A DNA stretch of 64,000 nt from CAYUQT01 sp964596165 (GTDB lineage Bacteria; Planctomycetota; Phycisphaerae; UBA1845; JAFGLZ01), in contig CAZQTW010000001.1 in assembly GCA_964596165.1 (NCBI GenBank), positions 147,851-211,850 on the forward strand, written 5' to 3'. Positions 52,058-61,869 of the stretch are shown in pieces; the first letter of the stretch is position 1, and each line of letters opens with the position of its first letter. Position numbers and translations under genes: made by a program. The notes under the pieces were generated by a model, which saw nothing but the letters and a program-made list of their open reading frames with translations, was not told the DNA's origin and ran no database searches.

Positions 52058-53110
52058 CTACACGGAGGGCGTCAGGAGGCTCCTCGCTACCATGCGAATG
52101 TCCTGCTCCGATCCGCGGAAGGCCCACACCTGGGCCGCATCGTCGCAACGAATCTGACCCGTTCCTTCACCGACCGCCGGTATGTGATACTCCAGTTCGC
52201 TGAAGCTGCCCAAACCGCTGTCTACGTTACAGGCCTGCGTCGAATAACCGAAGTCGTCCGTGTCCTTCCACGGCACATCGATGTACTCGCCGGACGGATT
52301 CACAATGAAGTTCCGTACGATGAGCGCCCATGTGTCGCCGCTCTGATACAGATATCCCACCCGCCCGGCGGTGGGCACGGCACGGATTCCCAGCTTATGC
52401 TCCCCGGAAGCCCGCATCCGGTATCGGACCAGATGATCCTCCACGATCAGGTCGTCCGACGAGATGGAACCGAAGTAAATCTTAGGCTCCGCCCGCACGT
52501 ACGTCGGCACGAGCAGCTCGCCGCCATGAGGCATCGCCACAAGGTTCCACAGACCCAGTTTTACGGGAAGCTCGGCCGCCTTGCCGACCAAATTCAGCGA
52601 CGTGTACTGCGTGTAGCCCGCGTACGCAACACGGGCGAGCACGTCCTTGAGCAGCCGTTCGTATCGCAGCGGGTTCGGCGCGGGACCGACCGACTTGCCG
52701 ATCTCGACCCGGACCTTCAGCCTCGAACGCGAGAGGGTCAAGCTGAGCCGATTGACCAGCTTCATCCCATCGCGGGATCGCACGACGCGATAGTTGCCGG
52801 GATCGAGCTGCCGGGGTTGCCAATACCTGTCGAGGCTAGGATAGTTCGGAAAAAAGACATCAACCTCCGGCGACAGCCAGGTTCGATCGCCCCCGGAATT
52901 GTGCCAGTCCTTGCTCGCGTAGAACGCCCGGGCGGATTCCACCGACGACAGGGCCGTGTGCGTCCAGTAAAAGTTCTCTTCGCTCCCCGGCGCGAACAAT
53001 CCCAGCACCCGGCCGCCGTAGGGAAGAATCAATACGCCGCTGCCGTCGGGCGCACGGTAGACTTCGGTCGGCTTCCCAACACCGCTTAACACCTTGATCA
53101 GTTGATCCAT
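52058..53110 (-). CDS. Conserved protein, probably DUF6786-like sugar-associated beta protein
   Basis: The protein is 350 aa without signal peptide. It is rich in beta strands and aromatic residues (ILPYGGRVLGLFA, NFYWTHTAL, RSRDGMKLVNRLSLTLSR). I associate it with DUF6786-type proteins of Planctomycetes and Bacteroidetes sugar operons, by the opening GGRVLGLF resembling aldose-1-epimerase folds. That link is uncertain. It lies between rhaT and the SDR in what looks like one operon (17 and 176 bp gaps). A mutarotase or sugar-lactone role is possible. Confidence in the gene is high, in the family modest. Confidence 0.65.
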   Translation of the reverse strand: MDQLIKVLSGVGKPTEVYRAPDGSGVLILPYGGRVLGLFAPGSEENFYWTHTALSSVESARAFYASKDWHNSGGDRTWLSPEVDVFFPNYPSLDRYWQPRQLDPGNYRVVRSRDGMKLVNRLSLTLSRSRLKVRVEIGKSVGPAPNPLRYERLLKDVLARVAYAGYTQYTSLNLVGKAAELPVKLGLWNLVAMPHGGELLVPTYVRAEPKIYFGSISSDDLIVEDHLVRYRMRASGEHKLGIRAVPTAGRVGYLYQSGDTWALIVRNFIVNPSGEYIDVPWKDTDDFGYSTQACNVDSGLGSFSELEYHIPAVGEGTGQIRCDDAAQVWAFRGSEQDIRMVARSLLTPSV

Positions 53111-53126
53111 GGTCAGATCATCCTTA

Positions 53127-54203
53127 TCATTCGGTGAACGAGTGTTTCGACATCAGATCGGCACCGAGCTTGTTGCCGTAGGCCATGATACACGCCGCGA
53201 CCAGTAGGATCGCAATCGCCAGATACATCTGCTTCTTCGGCTTGCCGACACCTTTCCACTCACCGCTGATGAACCCAACGGACTGACCGCCTGTCATCTG
53301 CATGGCCTGCTGAATGCCCCAGCCGACCGACCCGCCCAACGCCCCGAGCAGAAGCATCCCCTTGCCCATCAGCGTAACGGCCACACTGAAGTTGACCCCA
53401 ATGATGATCGCCAGGACGAATTCCTTGGGGCTCCGGCCAATGACGTTCCAGGACCTGTTCTTGGTCAACAGGTAGATCGCGTAGGCGATGTTGATGACCG
53501 CACCGGCGAACAGACTGACGGCAAAGACGGCGAACGTCGTGGGAATGCTGGCCGTCTCCGGGTGGCTGGGGTCGACGGCCTTGAGACTCGCGATGATGGG
53601 ATCTTGGGCATAGACGAAGGCGAACGCCGTACCCGTCGAGAGGATCCCCGCAATGACCGTCATAACCAGACCACCGAGGAAACCGCCTCCTGAGGGTTGA
53701 TCCAGCTTCTTCAGCTCCCGGTCGCGCCCGAAACCCGCAATGGAGGCAAAGACCACGCCGATCAGCATGACACCCACGCCGGCTAGAATCGTCAGCCCCG
53801 CCGGCGAGCCCAGGCCGGGCGCGTCCTTGAATAGGCCGGACCCTTTGAACACCAACGGCACGATCGTGCCCACAGAGACCCCCAGCCCGCCCAAAATCGC
53901 CCCCGTCAGCGCCACGCCGATCCGCACGAAACAGATGCCGCAGAGCACATTCGCTATCCCCCAGCCGAACGCGAAGATGTTGGCCTTGATCAGCGCCGAA
54001 GCCGGGACGGCCTTGAGTCCTTGAATGGCGTTGGGACAGCCCAGCAGCGCGATCGTCCACGGCATGATGATCAGGCCGACCAGCATGCCGATGAACCACC
54101 AATGCTCGAACTGGTACTTCTTCATCAACTTGAAGGGCCACGCGCCGCTGCCCATGATGAAGCCGCCCAGACCCACCGTGAAGACACCCAGGAGTGTTTC
54201 CAT
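53127..54203 (-). CDS. rhaT: L-rhamnose/proton symporter RhaT-like
   Basis: The protein is 358 aa with ten predicted spans. It follows the RhaT family through its length: GLGGFIMGSGAWPFKLMKKY, EHWWFIGMLVGLIIMPWTIA, FGWGIANVLCGICFVRIGVA and GTIVPLVFKG. The E. coli RhaT counterparts PFKKVKKWSWE and FGAMWGIGNINYGL align. It imports L-rhamnose, or possibly a related 6-deoxy sugar, with protons. It is flanked in one run by two SDRs, the DUF6786-like protein and a UlaG-like hydrolase. No RhaA/B/D genes are seen, which points to an oxidative route rather than the isomerase-kinase route. Confidence 0.88.
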   Translation of the reverse strand: METLLGVFTVGLGGFIMGSGAWPFKLMKKYQFEHWWFIGMLVGLIIMPWTIALLGCPNAIQGLKAVPASALIKANIFAFGWGIANVLCGICFVRIGVALTGAILGGLGVSVGTIVPLVFKGSGLFKDAPGLGSPAGLTILAGVGVMLIGVVFASIAGFGRDRELKKLDQPSGGGFLGGLVMTVIAGILSTGTAFAFVYAQDPIIASLKAVDPSHPETASIPTTFAVFAVSLFAGAVINIAYAIYLLTKNRSWNVIGRSPKEFVLAIIIGVNFSVAVTLMGKGMLLLGALGGSVGWGIQQAMQMTGGQSVGFISGEWKGVGKPKKQMYLAIAILLVAACIMAYGNKLGADLMSKHSFTE

Positions 54204-54242
54204 TGCGGATTTGCCCTCCTTCTTCTTGCCCGGCGAGAAACA

Positions 54243-55085
54243 TCAGACGCCCGGCAAATAGCCGACGCCAAAACGTGCGGTCGACTCATTACGAAAGTCG
54301 GAGATCAATGACATCAGCGACGTCGTGCCGCCGTCGGCCACGATCGTCTGTCCCACGATATAGCCGGCGTCTTCCGAACACAGGAACACGGCCAGCTTGG
54401 CGATGTCCAACGGGTCGCCCGGGCGGGCAATGGGCACCGTGGTCTTGGCGCTCTCCTTCGCTTTGGCCAAATCAAAACCGGGCAGCACCTTGAAGTAGTT
54501 TTCGACGTTGACCCAGCCGGGTGCAATCGCGTTGACGCGAACGCCCTTATGCCCCAGTTCGACGGCCAGCGCTCGCGTGTAGGCAATGATCGCGCCCTTC
54601 GTGCCCGCGTATACCGAATGCTCGGGGGCACCCTGAACGCCGTGGATGGAGGTGATGTTACACACAGCCCCGCCACCGTGCTGAATCATGTCCTCGACCA
54701 CCCGCTGCGTGAGAAAAAACTGCGCACGGACGTTGACGTGATACATCATGTCAAACTGCTCTCGCGTCACTTTGAGAAACGGCTTGTTGAACGTGATGCC
54801 GGCGTTGTTGACCAGGCAGTCGATCCCGCCGAGGAAACTCAACGCCTTCGTGCCCAGCCCGACGACCTCATCGACCGAGTCGAAATTCGCCTTAAAGGCA
54901 GCGGCCCGGCGACCCATCGCCTTGATTTCCTCAACCGCACTACCCGCCCCGCCTTCGCTATGCGAGTAGTGAAGCACGACATCCGCGCCCTCCCGTGCGA
55001 ACTCCCTCGCGATCTCCCGGCCGATGCCCGTTCCCGACCCGGTCACCAGAGCCCTCTTGCCCGCCAGTTTTTTTTCTGTCGGCAT
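54243..55085 (-). CDS. Short-chain dehydrogenase/reductase (sugar dehydrogenase type)
   Basis: Start ATG 55085 with GGAG ahead gives 280 aa. It is a classical SDR: VTGSGTGIGRE (cofactor loop), NNAGITFN, and active site TSIHGVQGAPEHSVYAGTKGAI with Ser, Tyr and Lys all in place. The C-terminal end GQTIVADGGTTSLMSLIS is usual, with a 20-residue extension. It heads the operon with rhaT. With the transporter and a possible lactonase, a role as L-rhamnose (or related sugar) 1-dehydrogenase is plausible. The first gene of the set, 252 bp from fusA. Confidence 0.87.
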   Translation of the reverse strand: MPTEKKLAGKRALVTGSGTGIGREIAREFAREGADVVLHYSHSEGGAGSAVEEIKAMGRRAAAFKANFDSVDEVVGLGTKALSFLGGIDCLVNNAGITFNKPFLKVTREQFDMMYHVNVRAQFFLTQRVVEDMIQHGGGAVCNITSIHGVQGAPEHSVYAGTKGAIIAYTRALAVELGHKGVRVNAIAPGWVNVENYFKVLPGFDLAKAKESAKTTVPIARPGDPLDIAKLAVFLCSEDAGYIVGQTIVADGGTTSLMSLISDFRNESTARFGVGYLPGV

Positions 55086-55337
55086 GACCTGTTCTCCACA
55101 TACGTCGGATCGTGGTTGGGCAAGTCCCCCACTGCCGTGGACTCCCCGCCGCCGATAGGACCGGCCCCACCGGCGCAAAGTGATAAGAATGTCTCGGTTC
55201 CTAAGCTTGAATGCAAGACCCAGCCGGTCGTTCGGCTGCACGAAATCACGATAACAGACCCAAGGCACTCCGCCGCCGGCGCGACCAACCGCCGGGGCTG
55301 GATCTCAAAACTACGAAGTGAAAGGTGTTGGAGAGCT

Positions 55338-57425
55338 TTACGCGTAGCCCGTTGCCAGCACGGCCTCGGTGACCTGCTTGGGGGCCGGACGATACTCGGA
55401 AGGCTCCATGGCCCAACTGGCCCGGCCGCCGGTCAATGAGCGCACGTCGGTCGAATACCCGAACATCTCCGACAGTGGAACCTGCGCGATGACCGTTCGG
55501 AAGTTGCCGCGCTCCAGTGTGTCGGTAATCAGCGCCCGTCTCGCCTGAAGATCCGCGGTGATCGCCCCCATGCATTCGACCGGCGCGGAAACCTCCAACC
55601 GCATGATGGGCTCCAACAGGATCGGATTGGCCTGTTCCACACATTGCCGAACGGCCATGCCGGCGGCGGTTTCAAAGGCCAGCTCGGAGCTGTCCACGTC
55701 ATGCTCCTTGCCGTCGATGAGCCGGAATCGGGCGTTGATCAACGGGTAGCCACCCAGAACGCCGGCCTTAACCGCATCCCGGATGCCGCGCTCGACGGCC
55801 GGGATGTACCCCTGGCTGATCACGCCGCCCTTGATTTCGCTCACAAAGTCAACGTGCGGTTCGCCCGGTTCGGGCCGGTAGGGCTCGACGATCAGCTTCA
55901 CCACGGCAAACTGACCCCTGCCGCCTGTCTGACGAATGAAACGACCTTCCGCCTCGGCCGAGCCGGCAATCGTCTCTCGATAGCTCACCCTTGGCGCGCC
56001 GACGTTGACCGGCACACCCATCTCCTCGTCCAGTCGGCGACTCAGAACCTCCAGATGCAGCTCTCCCATGCCGCTGATGAGTGTCTGGCCGGTTTCCGGG
56101 TCGCTTCGCCATTCAAACGTCGGATCCTGTTTGGCCAAGGCGGACAAGGCCTCGCCCAGACGGTCGCGGTCGGCCGACGACTTCGGCTCGATCGCCATGC
56201 TGATCACGGTCTCCGGAAACTCGATTCGCTCAAGAACGACAGGAGACTTCGGGTCGGTCAGCGTATCGCCCGTCAACGCCTCTCGCAGGCCAACCAGCGC
56301 CACAATGTCGCCCGCCACGGCTTCCTCAATCTGCTCCCGTCGCTTGGCAAACATCCGGAAGATTCGGCTGACGTTCTCCTTCGCGTCTCGCGTGGCGTTG
56401 TACACCCGCGTCCCGCTCTTGAGGGTCCCTGAATACACGCGAATGTAATAGAGGTCCACCGGCTTGCCGGACACAATCTTGAAGACCAGCGCCGTCAGCG
56501 GTCCCTTGGGGTCGGGCGATCGCGTGATCGGATGATCCTTGTCCTTCTTCCCGGCACCAAACCCTTTCACCGGCGGCATGTCGAGCGGACACGGAAGGTA
56601 GTCGACCACGCCATCGAGCATCCTTCGTGTGCCGATGTAGCGCAAGGACGACCCACAGAACACCGGCTGGACGCGACCTGAAATCGTGCCCTTGCGAATG
56701 GCGGTCCGCAATTCCGCCTCCTCGATCGGCTGATCGTGAATGTACTTGTCCAGCAGTTCTTCGCTGTTCTCCGCGGCCGCGGCAACCAGCTCGTGTCGCC
56801 AGTGGGCCGCATCATCAGCCAACTCCGTGGGAATATCCTTCTCTTCGCACGTCGCCCCCACCTCCGCCGGTGTGAAGTACAAGGCCTTCATCGTGATCAG
56901 ATCGATCATCCCCTGAAAACTGCCTTCCGATCCGATCGGAATCTGAACCAGAAGCGGCGAAGCGCCCAATCGCTCCCGTATGGACTCCACGGCCGAATAG
57001 AAGTCGGCGCCCACCTTGTCCATCTTGTTGATGAAGCAAATCCGAGGAACGTGATACTTGTTGGCCTGACGCCACACCGTCTCCGACTGGGCCTCGACAC
57101 CCTCCTTGGCATCGAAGACGACCACCGCACCGTCGAGCACGCGAAGCGAACGCTCCACTTCGGCGGTGAAATCGACGTGACCCGGCGTGTCGATCAGGTT
57201 GATCGTGTAGCCTTTCCACGGCAATGTCACGGCCGCGGAATAGATCGTGATGCCCCTCTCCTGCTCTTGAACGTCGAAGTCCGTTACGGCGGTACCGTCA
57301 TCCACGGCACCCATCTTGTGTGTCTTGCCGGTGTAATACAGCATGCACTCGGTCGTCGTGGTCTTGCCCGCATCAATGTGGGCAACCACGCCGATGTTGC
57401 GAATCCTTTTCATTCGACTGGGCAT
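55338..57425 (-). CDS. fusA: Elongation factor G
   Basis: The protein is 695 aa, EF-G length. It has [15 protein letters not shown] (P-loop), DTPGHVDF and NKMD of the G domain, then domains II-V ([36 protein letters not shown]). The ribosome site AGGAAGG lies ahead of ATG. It catalyses translocation or ribosome recycling. No rpsL, rpsG or tuf is adjacent, so this is not the usual str operon. Planctomycetes often encode more than one EF-G, and this may be a paralogue with a specialised role. It is flanked by a sugar operon and ABC genes on the same strand. Confidence 0.9.
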   Translation of the reverse strand: MPSRMKRIRNIGVVAHIDAGKTTTTECMLYYTGKTHKMGAVDDGTAVTDFDVQEQERGITIYSAAVTLPWKGYTINLIDTPGHVDFTAEVERSLRVLDGAVVVFDAKEGVEAQSETVWRQANKYHVPRICFINKMDKVGADFYSAVESIRERLGASPLLVQIPIGSEGSFQGMIDLITMKALYFTPAEVGATCEEKDIPTELADDAAHWRHELVAAAAENSEELLDKYIHDQPIEEAELRTAIRKGTISGRVQPVFCGSSLRYIGTRRMLDGVVDYLPCPLDMPPVKGFGAGKKDKDHPITRSPDPKGPLTALVFKIVSGKPVDLYYIRVYSGTLKSGTRVYNATRDAKENVSRIFRMFAKRREQIEEAVAGDIVALVGLREALTGDTLTDPKSPVVLERIEFPETVISMAIEPKSSADRDRLGEALSALAKQDPTFEWRSDPETGQTLISGMGELHLEVLSRRLDEEMGVPVNVGAPRVSYRETIAGSAEAEGRFIRQTGGRGQFAVVKLIVEPYRPEPGEPHVDFVSEIKGGVISQGYIPAVERGIRDAVKAGVLGGYPLINARFRLIDGKEHDVDSSELAFETAAGMAVRQCVEQANPILLEPIMRLEVSAPVECMGAITADLQARRALITDTLERGNFRTVIAQVPLSEMFGYSTDVRSLTGGRASWAMEPSEYRPAPKQVTEAVLATGYA

Positions 57426-58142
57426 ATCAATGCGCCTTCCTGCCTTGGTCGCTCATCCCGTCCATCACCCGGAATAAGGACTCTCCCTTGCCGGCCACGG
57501 GCCATGAGCCCTGCAATACCTCTGTCCAAGTACCCCACCGGATCGGCCTGGCAATCCGGCGAGCCAACGATAGTCTCACGTAGAGCCTAGTTCAGGCGAG
57601 GCATCCTGCTTCGTTGGGTTTGCGTGCGGGCCGCGGGATATCACGATCCCTAGCCCGAAAAGCGGGGCATATAGCACCACCTGGCCCAATAAGGACCCCA
57701 CATCGCCCTTAAGTATATCGACCGTCATGGCAAAACGATATCACAAACACTGCTCTTGTGAATCGTGAGCCGGCCGGTTTCCATTCAATCGACGAAGGCG
57801 TGCATGAGCCCGTCATCTATGTAACCCTCGCGAACCCGCGACCGCATGCATGATCATCTGTGCTCGCGACACCATAATGTTGCATACACCTCTGCCGCGT
57901 GACAGAAGGCTGGTTTGTTCTATAAGTCACTATAGATAAAAAGCTTATATAACTGATGTGTGGGAGACTAAACGTCATCCGTCTGCCAAGATTCTGGATT
58001 CCCGACCATCTGGCCGACCCCGCCATTTGCCCAAGGCCCTATCCTGATTGCCGGCGTGCTGCGTGACGGTCACAAGCAAGGTGTCCGACGTACGCGGCTC
58101 GCCGATCTCCATCGCGTCACACGGACGTAAAGGCCGGACGCA
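57426..58142. other. 717-bp intergenic gap with AT-rich segment
   Basis: No supported gene. It lies between the ABC permease end (58143) and the fusA start. A 69-codon minus-strand frame (57817-58026) has no ribosome site or homology. An AT-rich part at 57918-57952 contains TATAAG (57921-57926) and its complement CTTATA (57944-57949) 17 nt apart, which could be an operator. The region probably carries the fusA promoter and the end of the ABC operon. Confidence 0.5.
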
Positions 58143-59096
58143 TTACCTACCCCGTCGCCGCACATCCACGTAGACTGCTGCAAGGACGACGAGCCCCTTG
58201 ACGATGTATTGGAGTGAAAAATGGACGCCCGCCTGGTTGAGCCCCTTGTCCAGGATACCGATGATCGTGGCGCCGATGAGCGTGCCGTACATTGTTCCGA
58301 TCCCGCCGGTGAAGCTCGTGCCGCCCACGACAGCCGCGGCGATGGCGTTGAGTTCGAATCCCAGGCCGCTATCCGGCGCGGCGGAGTAGAGTTGGGAGAC
58401 GTGGATCATGCCGGCCACGCCCGTCAGCACCGCGCAGATCACGTAGACGATGACCTCGTTCCTCGCCAGGGGAATGCCCGTGAAGCGAGCGGCCTCCCGA
58501 TTGCCGCCGATGGCGTACAGATGCTGCCCAAATCGCGTCCGGTGCAACAGAATCGCCGCCAGAACGAACGCGATCAGCATGATGACGACCGGCAGCGGAA
58601 TCGTGCCCCCGATGCGTCCGTTGCCCAGCCAGAGGAAGAGGGTCTCGGAATCGGCTATTCGCATCGGACGTGCCTCGTTGTAGTGCAACGCCGCGCCTCG
58701 CGCCACCATCATCGTACCGAGCGTAATGATGAACGGCGGCATCCGGGTCTTGGCGGCGGCCAACCCGTTGAACATGCCAAAGGCCCCCGCCACTCCTAGC
58801 CCGGCCACGATTGCCACCAGGAGGCGGGCGACACTCTGTTCTGCCGCGCCGCCCCAGTTGAGCATGAAGACGGTCGTGGAGCCGACCAACGTAAGTACCA
58901 TCCCCACGGATAGGTCGATACCGCCGATGAGAATCGTGAGCGTCATGCCGAACGCGATGATGGCGTTCACCGAAATCTGCTGAACCAAATCCAGCATGTT
59001 CTCGGCCGTGAGGAAGCCGGGTACCCACCACCCGAACAGCCCGAGCAGGGCAACCATGGCCACCAGCAACGGACCCATCTGTTTAGCCAATCGCAT
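58143..59096 (-). CDS. Ribose-type sugar ABC transporter permease
   Basis: The protein is 317 aa with nine or ten spans, of the RbsC class. Family motifs: LTILIGGIDLSVGMVLTLVG and GGNREAARFTGIPLARNEVIV, the latter the typical cytosolic loop that meets the ATPase. NAIAAAVVGGTSFTGGIGTMYG lies near the C-terminus. It overlaps the ATPase gene by 14 bp, confirming the operon. Substrate is probably a monosaccharide (ribose, xylose, rhamnose or galactose type). No dedicated kinase or sugar enzyme follows. Confidence 0.9.
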   Translation of the reverse strand: MRLAKQMGPLLVAMVALLGLFGWWVPGFLTAENMLDLVQQISVNAIIAFGMTLTILIGGIDLSVGMVLTLVGSTTVFMLNWGGAAEQSVARLLVAIVAGLGVAGAFGMFNGLAAAKTRMPPFIITLGTMMVARGAALHYNEARPMRIADSETLFLWLGNGRIGGTIPLPVVIMLIAFVLAAILLHRTRFGQHLYAIGGNREAARFTGIPLARNEVIVYVICAVLTGVAGMIHVSQLYSAAPDSGLGFELNAIAAAVVGGTSFTGGIGTMYGTLIGATIIGILDKGLNQAGVHFSLQYIVKGLVVLAAVYVDVRRRGR

Positions 59097-60606
59097 CGAC
59101 CTGCGCCCCTGTCAGTTGTCCCATGAGGTCCTCCGGCGTCAACGACTCCGCCGGCATCGTGCTCAGGATCCGACCGTCCCTGTAGATCGCGATGCGATGC
59201 GAGATGTTCCTCACCTCGTCGAGATCCGACGATATCAACAAGACGGCCATCCCCTCTTCCACCAAGCGGCTGATCAGGCCGAACATCTCTTCCCGGGCCC
59301 CGACATCCACGCCGCGCGTCGGCTCATCCAGAATGATCACCTTCGGCCGGTGCTCCATCCACCGACCGACGAGCACCTTCTGTTGATTCCCGCCCGACAG
59401 CGATTCCACCCCCTGCTCCGGATCGGCAAGGCGGATGCCGAATCCGCGGATGGCCCGCCGGACAATCTCGTCGCGGCGCCGCCGGTTCGGCATGATCGTC
59501 GGGTTCCAGTCGCCGACCCACGGGAGCGCCAGGTTGAACGCCACCGATTGAATCATGATCAACCCGTCGCGCCGACGATCCTCGGGCACCAGAACGATCC
59601 CGGCGTCCAAGGCGTCCCGCGGACCTGCAATGCGCTTCGGCAGACCATCCACGAGAACCCGGCCCGCCTCGACCCGATCGATCCCAAAGATCGCGCGGGC
59701 CAGTTCCGATCGGCCCGAACCCACGAGCCCCGCCAGCCCCAGAATCTCGCCGTAGCGGACCTCGAAGCTGACGCCCCGGACACGCGCGTTTCGCAATTCG
59801 CGGACCTCCAGAGCCACAGCGCCCGGCGTGTGCCGCGGGCGGTGGAAGTGATCGACGATGTCGCGACCCACCATCCAGCGCACGAGCTCCCGTTGATTGA
59901 TCCGGGCGACCCATTGCGTACCGATCGACCGACCATCACGGAGCACCGTGATCCGGTCCGCCAGCCGCGCAATCTCCTCCAGACGATGCGAAATGTAGAT
60001 GATCCCAACCCCCTGGCCCCGCAGACGCCGCAGCGTGACGAACAACGCCTCCGTCTCCGCCTCCGATAGCGACGACGTCGGCTCGTCCAGGATCAGTATT
60101 CTGGCCTTGCGCGACAGCGCTCGCGCAATCTCGACAAGCTGCCTGCACGCCACACTCAGCTCGGACACAACCGCGCGAACGTCTCTCAGTTCGTCCAATC
60201 CAAGATCCTTGACGAGCAAGGCCGCGTCATCGACCATTCGCCGCCGATTCAACCATCCGTACGCGTGGGGTTCGCGACCCAGATAGATGTTCTCGGCCAC
60301 CGACAGATTGCCGGCCAAGGACAACTCCTGGTGAATGACGCGGATGCCCAGCCGGTCGGCATCGGCGACGCCGCGGATCGCGACGGGTTGCCCGTCGATG
60401 TGAATCGTTCCGGCCTCCGGAATATGCACACCCGCGAGGATCTTGATCAGCGTCGACTTGCCCGCCCCGTTTTCGCCTAGCAGCGCATGGATCTCGCCCG
60501 GTCGAAGATCAAAGTCAACGCGGTCCAGGGCCGTTACGCCGCCGAATCGCTTCGTGACGCCCGTGAGCGTCAGCAGAGGCGCCGTGCCTGCGTCGGATGC
60601 ATCCAT
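59083..60606 (-). CDS. Sugar ABC transporter ATPase (RbsA/MglA type, two domains)
   Basis: ATG 60606 gives 507 aa. It is a double ABC ATPase. Domain 1 has GENGAGKSTLIKILAG (Walker A) and ILILDEPTSSLSE (Walker B), with LSVACRQLVEIARAL as a non-standard signature. Domain 2 has a weaker Walker A region GLVGSGRSELARAIFG and SGGNQQKVLVGRW signature, then VIILDEPTRGVDVG. This is the usual RbsA layout, one site degenerate. It overlaps the permease gene by 14 bp and follows the binding-protein gene by 298 bp. Confidence 0.91.
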   Translation of the reverse strand: MDASDAGTAPLLTLTGVTKRFGGVTALDRVDFDLRPGEIHALLGENGAGKSTLIKILAGVHIPEAGTIHIDGQPVAIRGVADADRLGIRVIHQELSLAGNLSVAENIYLGREPHAYGWLNRRRMVDDAALLVKDLGLDELRDVRAVVSELSVACRQLVEIARALSRKARILILDEPTSSLSEAETEALFVTLRRLRGQGVGIIYISHRLEEIARLADRITVLRDGRSIGTQWVARINQRELVRWMVGRDIVDHFHRPRHTPGAVALEVRELRNARVRGVSFEVRYGEILGLAGLVGSGRSELARAIFGIDRVEAGRVLVDGLPKRIAGPRDALDAGIVLVPEDRRRDGLIMIQSVAFNLALPWVGDWNPTIMPNRRRRDEIVRRAIRGFGIRLADPEQGVESLSGGNQQKVLVGRWMEHRPKVIILDEPTRGVDVGAREEMFGLISRLVEEGMAVLLISSDLDEVRNISHRIAIYRDGRILSTMPAESLTPEDLMGQLTGAQVDAIG

Positions 60607-60904
60607 GAAGTCACGTCTCGTTTCAATTGACGTCCGAATCCTGATCAACCGTAACCCTGAAAGCGGATGCGATTGTAGCCGATGCGCCGGCCGTTGTGCG
60701 TCGCTCTCGCGAAATCACGGCCACGTGGCCGCACGACAGACTTCGCAGGGTTAATCGCCTCCGGAATCCATCACTCCGTCCGCGTGTGGCCCTCTCTCTC
60801 CCCCCTTGACAAGGGAAACCTCTGTTGCCGTTGTTCAGGCCGTGAAGTGTTGTGTCGACCACCGAACGGCGTCGCCGGGCGCACGGCTGTCCCGCTTTAC
60901 CGAA
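60607..60904. other. 298-bp gap between binding protein and ATPase genes
   Basis: No gene is supported. A short CCCTT-GAC-AAGGG hairpin lies at about 60806-60818. A gap of this kind after the binding protein gene is common and often reduces downstream expression. Confidence 0.35.
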
Positions 60905-61858
60905 CTACTTCTTCGACAGGAACTCGTCGGCGTTCTTCTTCGTGATGAGCTCGACCTTGATCTTGACGTCCTTCTCGACGGGCTTGCCCGCCAGAATCTC
61001 GTAGGCCTTCTCGGCCGACACCTTGCCGATTTCCTTGGGAAACTGCGCCGAGGTGGACAACAGTTTGCCCGCCTTGATGGCCGCGACGGCCTCGGCCGAC
61101 CCGTCAACGCTCACGACCTTGACGCCCGCCAGCTTCCCCGCCGACTCCAGGGCCGAGATGGCACCCAGCGCGCTGGGATCGTTGATCGCAAACACGGCAT
61201 TGATGTCCGGAAAGCGTCCGATCAGATCCCGCATCACCGGCCGCCCCCCTTCGGTCGTCCCCTTGCCTTCCTGTGTGTCGAGGATCTTCATGTCGGGGTG
61301 CTTCTTGAGTTCCTCCTTGAAGCCGGCCACACGGTCGAGACAGGCTTTGTTGATCACATGGTGCAGGATGACCAGCTTCGCCGGCCGACACGCCTCGACC
61401 AGCGCCTGAGCCGCCAATCGCCCCGCCTTGACATTATCCGAGGCCACCGTGCATGCGACCAGTTCCTGGTCCCGTACGGGGGCGTCGACCACGATGCACG
61501 GGATCCCCTTCTGCTTGGCCTGGAGCAAGCTGCCCTTGATGCCCTCCCAGTTCACCGGATTGATGAAGATGGCCGCCGCGCCCTTAAGGATCAGGTCGGA
61601 CAAGTCGTTCTTCTGCTTGAGCGGATCGAATCGAGCGTCCAGCGTAATAAGCGTATCCCCCTTGGGCTCGATGACCGACTTCAGGCCGTCGTTCAGGTCG
61701 ACAAAGAACGGGTTGTTCATCGTTTGAAAGCTGACGCCGAGAACCCGACCTTTGGAGGGCAACGACGTAGTCTTCTGATTCTGCGATGGCTCCTTGCCGC
61801 ATCCGTTCAGCAAGGCCCACGTCAAGAGACACACACCGGCAAGCACGCCCCGCCTCAT
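60905..61858 (-). CDS. Sugar ABC transporter substrate-binding lipoprotein (RbsB-like)
   Basis: Start ATG 61858 preceded by AGGAG gives 317 aa. The leader ends with LLNGC, a lipobox, so it is anchored to the membrane rather than free. The RbsB-like two-lobed fold is visible: VLGVSFQTMNNPFFVDLNDGL, GIPCIVVDAPVRDQELVACTVASDN, FAINDPSALGAISAL and VKVVSVDGSAEAVAAIKAG. It is the first gene of the importer. Ligand unknown; the family binds ribose, xylose and others. It begins 11 bp after the nrnA stop, so it may be co-transcribed with nrnA and ribF. Confidence 0.9.
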   Translation of the reverse strand: MRRGVLAGVCLLTWALLNGCGKEPSQNQKTTSLPSKGRVLGVSFQTMNNPFFVDLNDGLKSVIEPKGDTLITLDARFDPLKQKNDLSDLILKGAAAIFINPVNWEGIKGSLLQAKQKGIPCIVVDAPVRDQELVACTVASDNVKAGRLAAQALVEACRPAKLVILHHVINKACLDRVAGFKEELKKHPDMKILDTQEGKGTTEGGRPVMRDLIGRFPDINAVFAINDPSALGAISALESAGKLAGVKVVSVDGSAEAVAAIKAGKLLSTSAQFPKEIGKVSAEKAYEILAGKPVEKDVKIKVELITKKNADEFLSKK

Positions 61859-61869
61859 CCTGATTCTCC

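Noticed and set aside
53260..54243. A 327-codon minus-strand frame in another register over rhaT
   Set aside because: RhaT motifs are clear in the chosen frame; this one has the His/Arg/Gly-rich composition of a shifted frame.
57817..58026. A 69-codon minus-strand frame in the 717-bp gap
   Set aside because: No ribosome site, no homology and mixed composition; length is within chance.
60806..60818. Hairpin CCCTT-GAC-AAGGG as a transcription terminator
   Set aside because: Stem is only 5 bp and no T-tract follows on either strand.
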